A stretch of 64,000 nt of DNA from Liquidambar formosana (lineage: Eukaryota; Streptophyta; Magnoliopsida; Saxifragales; Altingiaceae), in the NCBI GenBank assembly GCA_039720395.1, contig CM077833.1, positions 24,326,271 to 24,390,270 of the forward strand, given 5' to 3'. The notes under the pieces were generated by a model. It saw nothing but the letters and a program-made list of their open reading frames with translations, was not told the DNA's origin and ran no database searches. This document shows positions 48,440 to 57,640 of the stretch, in pieces (the stretch's first letter is position 1; each line of letters starts with the position of its first letter). Both the position numbers and the translations under genes were made by a program.

Positions 48440-49233
48440 GGGACGGGTTATTGCAACCCTTTAATTTTATTTGTACGCCCCCATTAATTTTAATTTCTCT
48501 AGGTTTTAGAAAAATATAAGAAGGTTTTTATGAAAACTAATAATACCGTCTACTAGAAAACATAATTTTGAACAACTTTGTAAAAGAAAGGTTTTTCAAA
48601 TCTTCCGTTTTTAATTGGATTTTTTGGGCCAAAAATGAACAAAATGATAGATTTTACTTTTTTTTGTAAAGTTGTTCATAATGATGTTTTCTAATAGACT
48701 ATGTGTTCAATTTTCATAAAAACTGTTTATATATCTTGTAAAATTTTAATAAATTAAATTAATAAGGAGTGTAAATAAAATTAGGGCCAGGCTATTGCCA
48801 CCACATAATATACTCTAAGCCCCCCATTTAATTTACATTTTTAAGGTTTTATGAAAAATATAAAAAAAAATTTATGGAAACTAATCACATAGTCTACTAG
48901 AAAACATCATTCCGGACAATTTTGTAAAAGAGAGTTTTTCCAAAATTTGTCATTTAAGTAGGCTTTTTGGCAATTTTTCATGGAAAATAAAATAGAGATT
49001 GTAAATGGCCAAAAAGTTTGTCTAAATGATATATTTTGGAAAAAATTTCTTCTACAAAGTTGTTAAGAATGATGTTTTCTAGTGAACAATGTTATTAGTT
49101 TTCGTAAAAATCTTTTATATTTTTCATAAAACCTCAAAATGTGTAAACTAATGGGGGGCTTTGAGTACTTTATGTGGTGGCAATAGCCTCACTCATAAAA
49201 TTATTAAAAGGTTGTAGCGCAATAACTGTCTCC
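48440..49233. mobile_element. Mutator-type MITE split by a nested relative
   Basis: The left part 48440-48783 and right part 49195-49233 together make one family member (start GGGACGGGTTATTGCAACCC, end gcaataactgtctcc). The flanks tgcttcaaa (48431-48439) and tatttcaaa (49234-49242) match at 7 of 9 bases. The interruption is the element at 48784-49194. Confidence 0.8.
48784..49194. mobile_element. Nested Mutator-type MITE (411 bp)
   Basis: Start GGGCCAGGCTATTGCCACC, end ggtggcaatagcctcactc. An exact 9-bp TSD, ataaaatta, lies at 48775-48783 and 49195-49203. It belongs to the subfamily with gccacca subterminal sequence, like 50116-50524. Confidence 0.9.
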
Positions 49234-49408
49234 TATTTCAAATAGACCGCTGTGGCTCTGTGCCTTGGGCAGGTTGTTAGTCGAGGCAGTAAGTGGGTAG
49301 GGTAAAGTTGAGGTAGAATAAATAAATAAAACCTTTGTGATTTAATAAATAATACTAACCTCTAGAACGGAATGATCGATAGAGTGTCACCGTCACTTTT
49401 AACAATTA

Positions 49409-49621
49409 GGCCATGTTTGTTTAGCTGGAATGGAATGGATAGAATGGAATCTCATTCTAATTCATTCCAAACAGTATGTTTGAATGAGATAATTTGAATG
49501 GCAATGAAATCAAATAGTATGTTTAAACAGCCATTTCAAATCCATTTTCATTTCATACCATTTCAAGCATAGAATTAGATTCCATTCCCATCCATTCCAT
49601 TCCAGCTAAACAAACATGGCC
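49409..49621. mobile_element. PIF/Harbinger-type MITE, copy 3 (213 bp)
   Basis: GGCCATGTTTGTTTAGCTGG is mirrored by CCAGCTAAACAAACATGGCC, with TTA at 49406-49408 and 49622-49624. It is the best-preserved copy of its family in the window. Confidence 0.85.
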
Positions 49622-49728
49622 TTAGGGTCTCTCTTATTAGAGAAGTTCGATTTATTAGGTTGAGCGTGCAAGGAAGCCAGTCTGTGGTTGTAAATTAACA
49701 ACTTGTTTGCTTTTTAATTTTTTAATTT

Positions 49729-50019
49729 GGGTAGATTATAAGAAACTTTCTTAAAACTTAACCATTTTTCATAAATCCCCTTAAAGAGAAAATAATTACA
49801 ATATCTCGACAGCTTATACATTAATAATTAGTGACATTGATAATTGTTGTTTATAGAATTAGATTAAAAGTCATATGATCACCATTAATTTTACAAACAG
49901 TAATTAATGGTAGCTTTAATTACTAAATTTGTAATCTATTAGGGACATTGTAATAATTTTCTGTTTAGAGAGGTTCCGTGAAAATGAGCCAGATATTAGG
50001 CGGGTTTTTGTAATTTACC
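49729..50019. mobile_element. Possible Mutator-type MITE (about 291 bp)
   Basis: Ends gggtagattataagaaac and gggtttttgtaatttacc are roughly inverted and resemble the termini of 33541-34897. No target duplication was found, so this is tentative. Confidence 0.45.
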
Positions 50020-50115
50020 TTCTTTTTCTTCTTCTTTTTTTTTTTTCTTTTTTTTTGAGAAGAAAACTGGCATAGTACAAGAAATTTGAGCTTTGCTGGC
50101 TGATAAAAAAAAGAA

Positions 50116-50524
50116 GGGCCAGTCTATTGCCACCACATAAAATACTTTAAACCCCCCACTTAATTTATATTTTCTAAGTTTTATGAAAAATATAAAAAAA
50201 ATTTACAAAAACTAATCACATAGTCTACTAAAAAACATTATTTTGGACAATTTTGTAGAAGAATTTGTTTCCAAAATTTGTCATTTAAGTACACTTTTTG
50301 GCTATTTTTCATGAAAAATGAAATAAAGATTGTAAATAGCCAAAAAGTTTGCTTAAATGATATATTTTGGAAAAATATCCCTCTACAAAGTTGTTTAGAA
50401 CGATGTTTTTTAGTAAATAATGTAAATAGTTTTCATAAAAATCTTTTATATTTTTCATAAAATCTTAAAAATATAAATTAATGAGGGACTTAGAGTAGTT
50501 CATGTGGTAGCAATAGCACCCCTC
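50116..50524. mobile_element. Mutator-type 400-bp MITE upstream of WAK-E
   Basis: Start GGGCCAGTCTATTGCCACC, end gtggtagcaatagcacccctc. An exact 9-bp duplication, aaaaaagaa, lies at 50107-50115 and 50525-50533. Its right end is about 195 bp before the WAK-E TATA box. Confidence 0.85.
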
Positions 50525-50717
50525 AAAAAAGAAAAAAAAGGCCGTTAAATGCATTGATTTTGGCCGACAAAACCTTTACCCCCAAATTAGGCAACGATCT
50601 TAATTGGATTCAAAAAGTGGTTACCTAATGGTATCAACACACGCAACAAGCCAACAAGTGAATTTTTTTAACCACTCTGCACTAGTTGTCGAACAATGAT
50701 AGGAAGTTTTGTCCGCT

Positions 50718-50900
50718 TATAAAAGGACCAGCATCATAGGAAGTCTTTTGCGCTCTCTGTCTCTCCACCAAGCCTTGAAACCTTGGTACTCGTGCTTTGG
50801 AACTCAAAAAAGCTACACAGAGGCTTAAGCTTGGTCCATAGGAAGTCTTGTAAACCAAAATTCTCTTTGTAAAACCAATTCATTCAAAAAAGGCGTAGCC
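50718..50900 (+). promoter_or_regulatory. Core promoter and long leader of WAK-E
   Basis: tataaaag at 50718-50725, then gaccagcatcataggaagtctt, matching the other promoters. The ATG is 183 bp away instead of 70-89. The cataggaagtctt motif recurs at 50837, so about 100 bp between the two occurrences look inserted or duplicated. The leader ends ggcgtagccATGGG. Confidence 0.6.
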
Positions 50901-52503
50901 ATGGGTGTACACGAAATGGTTTTGCAACTCATGCTGGTTGGGTTGGTAGCAGCAACCACGGTACCAGTGGCAACAGCACAAGCCAAGCCCGGCTGCAACG
51001 ACACATGTGGGAACGTAAGCATCCCGTATCCATTCGGCACCAAGGCTGGGTGTTACTTAAATGAAAGTTTCCTCATCACTTGCAACCACTCTTTCAACCC
51101 TCCCATAGCATTTTTGGGGGCCGGTAACGTCAACGTGACCAGCATATCACTCCAAGGTCAGTTATACATCCTCAAGTATATAGCCCGTGATTGTTACGAG
51201 GATAATGGTACACCGGCAGCCGACAATTCAACAGACCATCGCTCACTTTGCCTAGATTCACCGTCTCTGATACTCTGAACAAGTTCGTTGCTGTGGGCTG
51301 TGACACTTATGCCATCGTCCATGGTTACCAAATAGACGGTACCGGGTACACCACCGTCTGCATGTCCATTTGTGACAACATGGATTACGTCGACGACTCT
51401 TGCTCTGGCACTGGCTGTTGCGAGGTCTCCATCCCTAAAAGACTTTGGAATATTAATACCACATTGAGCAGCTATTACAATCATACATACGTGTGGTCCT
51501 TCAATCCCTGCAGCTATGCCTTTATTGTCGAAGAGAAAGCGTTCAATTTTTCCCGCAAATATCTAACGGATTTGAGGAACCAAGAAATGCTTCCCGCGGT
51601 GCTTGATTGGGCTGTTGGGAATGAGACATGCCAAGTAGCTCAACAGAATGAGACGAGTTATTTGTGTAAAGGGAATAGCACGTGCCATCAAAATGACAAC
51701 GGAGCCGGTTATCGCTGCCAGTGCTTGGACGGTTATCAAGGAAACTCCTACCTTGATGGTTGCCAAGGTATATATTTATTCCATTCTTTCTTAATTGTAC
51801 GTACGTGTTCATTGCTTTTGGTTGTATTACTCGCAAGTGCTTAATTCTATTTTGTTTTCCTTTTTTTGGGGGGCTAATTATCCTTTTTCTTTTTAATTGT
51901 TTAATTCCCAGACATTGATGAGTGTAGGGATTCAAGCCTCAACCAATGTGAAAAGCCAGAATACTGCTTTAACACTTTGGGGAATTATACTTGTTCTTGC
52001 CCCAAAGGTTATCGTGGGGATGGTAGGAAAGGCAGTACAGGTTGTAACGAGAAACGATTACAACTGATTCAGATTGTCATTGGTAAGTGTAACACTGTAT
52101 ATCTTAAAACAATGCTAGCCTTCTTGAAAGTCACCCTTATTTGATAGGGAAAGTGCTGAAGAGACTAATTCATTTGCTCAAATTTGATTCCTTGTCCAAC
52201 GCATGCACAGAGTAGCTGCTGCGGCATCAACCCACTATAATCGGTTATTTGTTTAGTGAAATTTCTAATTGGCTGAAATAACTGTCACATTGATCAATTA
52301 GACAAATAAATTTGGACAATTAAATTGGGCTCTTTAGCGTTTTCCATCCAATATATGCATAATTCTCAACTCCAATTGATTGCAGATATTACAAAGAAAG
52401 TTAAAAGAAGATCTTGGAGCTATAATGGACTGTTGTAACTCATTTATTTTGAAGATTATTATTAAAACATGTTGCATATATGACTAGCCAATGGAATTAA
52501 TTA

Positions 52504-52766
52504 CTCCATCCGTTCTTATTTTATTGGCCTACTTTCTTTTTTGGGATGTTCCAAAAATATTATCATATTGAAAAAGTTAATGATTCATATTATTTGATTT
52601 CCTAAAATACCATTTTTCATGGGTAATTCTTCTTTTTCCAATGTTTTGTAACAATTGAGGGCAAAATTGGAATGTTAAATTATATATACTAATGTGAAAA
52701 TATTTAATAAGGTCTTCTAAAAAACATGTTTTTTAAAATAAGACAATCAATTAGAAATAGAGGGAG
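52504..52766. mobile_element. Stowaway-type MITE in WAK-E intron 2
   Basis: Ends ctccatccgttcttatttt and aaataagacaatcaattagaaatagagggag are inverted at their termini and bounded by TA. It is non-coding. Confidence 0.7.
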
Positions 52767-54287
52767 TACCAACTAACTCAATGAGTTAACAAGACCCGAA
52801 GGACCTTTCGGTTCACTGAGAATGTAGCGGGATATAGATCCAATAGAGGAAAAAGCAGTTCAAACAAAATGAAAAAGGAAAAACCGTACGTAGGCCATAT
52901 CAAATTAAGTCCTATAAAAGTGGATTGGACAAAACAATTTTTTAATTGATGATTAATTCTTTTCACTTTGCTTTGAATCGAATGAAATAAATGAAACCTA
53001 TGTGATTTGTTAAAGTTTTATCTATATACAACATTACTCTAATATGCAAAATTCTTCTTGGCACATCAGCTACACATGAAACCCACTGGGTTGTGCCCGC
53101 GCGTGGTGCTGTACGTGTAGCTGGAAGATGTACTCGTATTCTGTATCATAACTGATCTAATTAATATATATAACGTTTCAACTTATTTCAAATGTAGGTA
53201 TTGGCATAAGCGCTATAGTTGTGCTTGTGGGTAGCTGGTGGTTGTACTTTGGAATTAAGTAAAAGAAAGCTAATCAAGCGTAAGGAGAAGTTCTTTCAGC
53301 AAAATGGCGGTGCAATGGTACAACTAGAACTCTCAAGGCGAGATATATCAAATGGTTCAGCCAAAATCTTTACTGTAGAAGAGCTCATGAAAGCCACCAA
53401 TAACTATGATGAGCATAGGATCATTGGCCGAGGCGGCTATGGAACGGTATATAAAGGATTATTAGCAGATGATAGTCTAGTTGCCATCAAGAAGTCCAAA
53501 ATTGTTGATCAAAGTCAAATTAAACAATTCATAAACGAGGTACTTGTACTCTCCCAAATCAACCACAGAAATGTAGTCTGGCTCCTAGGTTGTTGTTTGG
53601 AGACAGAAGTCCCTCTTTTGGTTTATGAATTTGTCACCAATGGTACTCTCTTTGATCATATACATGACAGAAGTAAGGCGTCCTCCATTTCTTGGGAAAT
53701 CCGTCTAAGGATAGCAGCAGAAACTGCAGGAGTATTGTCATATTTGCACTCTTCAGCTTCTACACCCTATCATTCATAGAGATGTTAAGCCTACAAACAT
53801 TCTCTTAGATGATAATTATACAGCAAAAGTGTCCGACTTTGGAGCTTCAAGATTGGTTCCACTTGATGAAACTCAATTATCAACGATGGTACAAGGAACT
53901 CTCGGATATTTAGATCCCGAGTACTTGCATACAAGCCAGTTAACAGAGAAAAGTGATGTTTATAGTTTTGGAGTTGTCCTTGTGGAGCTACTAACAGGAA
54001 GGAAGGCACTTTGTTTCGACAAGCCCGAGGAGGAAAGAAGTCTAGTTATGTGTTTTCTTTCTTCTTTAAAAGAAAATAATTTGTTTCAAGTTGTGGAGAA
54101 GTGCATAGTGAATGACCAAAATACTGGGCAGCTTGAGGAAGTTGCTAAACTTGCGAAACGGTGCTTAAGAGTAAAGGGGGAAGAGAGGCCAACCATGAAG
54201 GAAGTAGCAATGGAACTAGAGGGATTGAGAATGATGGAAAAGCATCCATGGGTTGACGTCGAACTGAATTCACAAGAGTCCGAGTAC

Positions 54288-54405
54288 TTCCTTTGTGAAT
54301 CATCAGACACTTTCGATCATGGGGGTAGTGGTAAGATGACTTCTCACTTGCTCAGTGAATCAGCGGACAATTTCAATCATGGCGGTGGTGGCAATATGAC
54401 TACTG
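54288..54405 (+). repeat. In-frame tandem duplication in the WAK-E tail
   Basis: Two adjacent units of about 20 codons encode (L/F)(L/C)(S/E)ES(S/A)D.F.HGG.G.MT. The other WAK genes have one unit ([12 protein letters not shown] in WAK-D). Confidence 0.75.
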
Positions 54406-54458
54406 GATATGACAGCATAAGGAACCAGGTAATACTACCAGTTAGTGGTGGCAGATGA

Positions 54459-55555
54459 TTTTTTTTTTTTTTTTTTTGTGTGTGCGCGCGCGCAATAGAA
54501 CAACTTCGATCATTTGGTAATCAGGTAGTGTTTTGTGTTAATGTTCTATCAGCTTCCTACAATAATGATAATTTGTTTAGAGAAAGATTAATTTAATCTA
54601 GAAAGCTGCATAGTTCTTTGCTTTTGCACTATTTTTAAATTGTTCTCTTCCCTTCCTTTCTAATAATATAGTGCACAACCACACTTTCGCTGCCCCGAAA
54701 ACGAGGGGAAAAAACCATAAAATTAAGATCAAGTATAAGGAATTCTTTATTATTAAAGTCTGAAACTAAATCCTTCCCTTATCACTGTTTAATTGGAAGA
54801 AATAGAGAGATGTAAATGGAGAGCAATTAAATCTTTATCATATGATCATTACCCTGAAAGTTTAAAAATTAAAATCAGCTAGATATTTTACGATTCGAAA
54901 AAAATATATATATAAGAATGGCAACCAGTTGTAGTGACTCTACTTGAGGTGACCATAGTAGTTCCCCTACTAGGCAAGAATGGCCTAGACTGACCCACAA
55001 AGTGGGGAATCACTAGGTGCTCCCTCAATTCTATTTAGCCGTAACCTAACTTTAGCCCCACCAAAGGTCAATGACTCCAGTGCATGAGTAGGACCATCAA
55101 TAACAATCAATAAACAAATACACGTCACGCCACCAGCATTTCAAGGCTTCTCAATTGGGAAAGCCTAATGGGGCAAATGGCTAACCAGGCTGTGACTTCC
55201 ACTTGGGCCTGGATCAAACGTTATAACACTAGCCCAATGTTGGGCTCATATTAAAGAACGGCTGGGCTGGGTTCCGGCGAGGTCACCACTGTGTACTAAC
55301 AGTCAACATACTGACCTGACTTAGGGTTTAGGTCGGAAATCCAAGTCCAGCCCTAAATAGTAATAGTTAAGCCCAGACCTGACCTCGTAGGGAGTAATTT
55401 AATTTATAAATTGTTTTAAAAAAATAATATTAATAATTCCTCAAACATATTTTACGTATAAAAATATTTAATAAATCACCGACAACCAATAAAAAATTAA
55501 TTAATTAAGCATAATATGGCTGGGATGGGCTTAGGATTCAAGAAGCCAAGCCCAG
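54459..55555. other. WAK-E 3' flank and intergenic DNA
   Basis: It begins with a T tract and a short gtgtgcgcgcgcgc run (about 54478-54493). No gene was recognised. Confidence 0.5.
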
Positions 55556-56130
55556 GCCAAGAATCAAACAGGCCTTAGAAGCACAGCCATCAAGGGAAGT
55601 TATTGTAACCCCTTAATTTTATTTGTACACCTTACTAATTTTTATTTATTGAAGTTTTTCGATTTTTTTTTTTTTTGGAAAAATTGGACATGTGATCCAC
55701 TAGAAAACATAATTTTGAACGATTTTACAAAAGAAAGTTTTTCCAAGATTTGTCTTTTAAGTGCGATTTTTTGGCCATTTACCATCTTTGTTTCATTTTT
55801 GGCAAATAAATTCCACTTAATGATAGATTTTGAAAAAACTTTTTTCTACAAGATTGTTCAAAATTATGTTTTTTAATAAATAACACTGTCAATTTTCATA
55901 AAATCCTTTTATAATTTTCTAAAAATTTGAGAAATTAAAATTAGTGGAGTATGCAAATAAAATTAAGGTTGCAATAACCGATCTCCACAGCCATCCCAGC
56001 TCTATGGTCTAATGCTACATAACCAAAACCAACCCCGCCAATGACCAGACCAAAATCACAGCATCCAAATGGGCAAGGCCTTCCAAAAATTTCGATCCAT
56101 TTAATATTGATCACATTTTGAAGCACCTTT
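55556..56130. repeat. Paralogous block D, copy 3, interrupted by a MITE
   Basis: Flanks match 46565-46790 (aagaatcaaacaggccttagaagcacagcc; accagaccaaaatcacagc; aaggccttccaaaaatttcgatccat). The block is split by the element at 55592-55986. Confidence 0.65.
55592..55986. mobile_element. Mutator-type 400-bp MITE inside block D
   Basis: Left end aagggaagttattgtaacccc, right end aaggttgcaataaccgatctcc. An exact 9-bp duplication, acagccatc, lies at 55583-55591 and 55987-55995. The uninterrupted paralogues at 46565 and 23550 confirm insertion. Confidence 0.88.
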
Positions 56131-57212
56131 GGACAAGTATCTCTCATCTCCGTTTCTCTTTCAAGTTTATGGCCTACATTAAAACTAGAGTAAGAATGGC
56201 CATGGGGTGGGTTCAGGGACGGGGGACCCTTCACAACCAATCCTAATGGGACTAACTTGTCCCAACCCCTTGCTAATCTCATACCCTTATACTTTAATAT
56301 TGACCACATTTTCCTGAGGTGTGCATGGTTCCTTCCTCATTCCATTCCAATAGAGGGCTTTGGACTATTCCATGCTGCAGATTCTTAACAGCCAAAGCTT
56401 GATTCAAAGCGTTTGGAAACAGGTTATGGTTGTGGTTTGGGGGACTGATATACGAGGCACACCATTTGTAGACTCAGCTTTCTGAACAAATCTAGCCTGC
56501 ACAACATACTAAGAAGACCGTTACTCAAATGAACTTGTAAGAGTCAAGCGAGTCAGGTTAGGCAATACCAGACTCAAAACCTTGTTATCACTAAACAAGA
56601 ACAAAGATTCACCCAAGCCACACAAAGTACGATACTCTATAAAGGATTTTAACATACATGGTAAAGAAAGTAAGAACGTTGTTCTTCCAATATCTGAAGT
56701 AAATCATTGATTTACATGTTCATTATTTTGATTCATGAACACCTACTCAAATTAAAAATCAAGGCCTTTGCTTCAGTAAGTGTGATCAAATTATTTTCAA
56801 AGGGACAATACAAATAATAAGAAGTATTACATTAAAGGCTTACAATGAAAAGTCACCATGGTAAGTGATTTATAGGCATGTAATTGCAAGGAATGCTACT
56901 CTTAAGGAATAAAACAAGCTCATAATCTTGACTATGGCAACCTCATCCCTCCCATCCTGAGATTAGCATTGATAAATTTGCCTGTCAATGATGAATAGCT
57001 ATTCAATAATCTTTACAGAAAGCCGTTTCCACAGACCAATTTGAAACAATCTACAGCAATTTCGATTCCATTCATAAGCACATGAAATGGACGCGTATCA
57101 CCGCAAAGAACTAATATACAAAACTCTGCACGCTTCATTCTGATCGGTGCAGTTTAGAGATTGCGTCATCTACAGTAAGAGTGAGGTAAAGTTAGAATTC
57201 CTCAAACTGCAT
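56131..57212. other. Intergenic DNA, end of the WAK cluster
   Basis: Less repetitive than the DNA to the left. No exon was recognised on either strand. Confidence 0.4.
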
Positions 57213-57438
57213 CTAAACCTTTCCATCCGATGAAGGGAGGTTTCGATCAGCTTTCATGCCTTCTGAAGATGATGAAGTTACAGAATTGGTGCCTTTGGAG
57301 GGGGATGAAGGAGGAGAAGTAATTTTCTTCGGCATCATTTGTTCCCAGTGTATCCTTAGGCAATCTTGATGCTTCTGAGAGAACAATGAAAGCAAGAAGA
57401 CTCAAGACCAAGCCCTTTTGCCACCATGAACCTATCAT
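57213..57438 (-). CDS. Possible small secreted peptide, split over two frames
   Basis: On the - strand an ATG at 57438 opens a 63-codon frame (to 57247). Its start, MIGSWWQKGLVLSLLAFIVL followed by SEASRLPKD, is a strong signal peptide with a predicted cut after SEA. A second frame, offset by one base, ends at 57213 with a Ser/Pro-rich, low-charge tail (SPPSSPSKGTNSV, SSDGKV) that looks more protein-like than the end of the first frame. A TATA-like ctataaagta lies on the - strand at 57631-57640, about 200 bp upstream of the ATG. I do not recognise the family. It may be a secreted peptide precursor broken by a one-base shift between about 57345 and 57380, a short intact ORF, or chance. Confidence 0.35.
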
Positions 57439-57630
57439 GTTTACTACTCAAGAAATGCCCAGAGGCTTTCCCTCAACTTTCAGAGATAGCTTTAGAGAGT
57501 TTGTGGCAGCAGACATGTTGAGTAATGTATGAAGGCTGCCAACTTGTGTGCTTACGAAAGATGTGCCAATGGCAGACAATGGGGTATTTGATAATTCTAA
57601 ACTGTTAGCAGCTCATGCTGTTGCTCTTAT

Positions 57631-57640
57631 TACTTTATAG
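57631..57640 (-). promoter_or_regulatory. TATA-like box before the small secreted ORF
   Basis: ctataaagta on the - strand, followed about 200 bp later by the ATG at 57438. The only support is spacing and sequence. Confidence 0.3.

Larger units (their letters stand above)
50901..54458 (+). pseudogene. WAK-E, full-length WAK with three frameshifts
   Basis: The gene structure is complete: exon 1 50901-51767, exon 2 51912-52082, exon 3 53198-54458, with the usual splice sites and phase. Compared with its paralogues it has one base missing at about 51227-51230 (the frame then stops at 51278). One base is added at about 53253-53260, just after the membrane span, giving a TAA at 53260. One base is added at about 53767, just before HRD, giving a TAG at 53777. 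All WAK modules are otherwise recognisable: signal peptide, GUB_WAK-type head, EGF, calcium-binding EGF (DIDEC, CFNTLGNYTCSC), membrane span, glycine loop ([11 protein letters not shown]), HRD and DFG. A conserved Arg after HRNVV is Trp here. The tail carries an in-frame repeat of about 20 residues. As written it cannot make a receptor. Sequencing error is the alternative. Exon 1 and intron 2 are closest to WAK-B, while the kinase tail is closer to WAK-A and -D. Confidence 0.85.

Noticed and set aside
51248..51844. A separate gene starting at 51248
   Set aside because: It is the rest of WAK-E exon 1 after the one-base deletion. The frame continues past the splice donor at 51768 only by chance.
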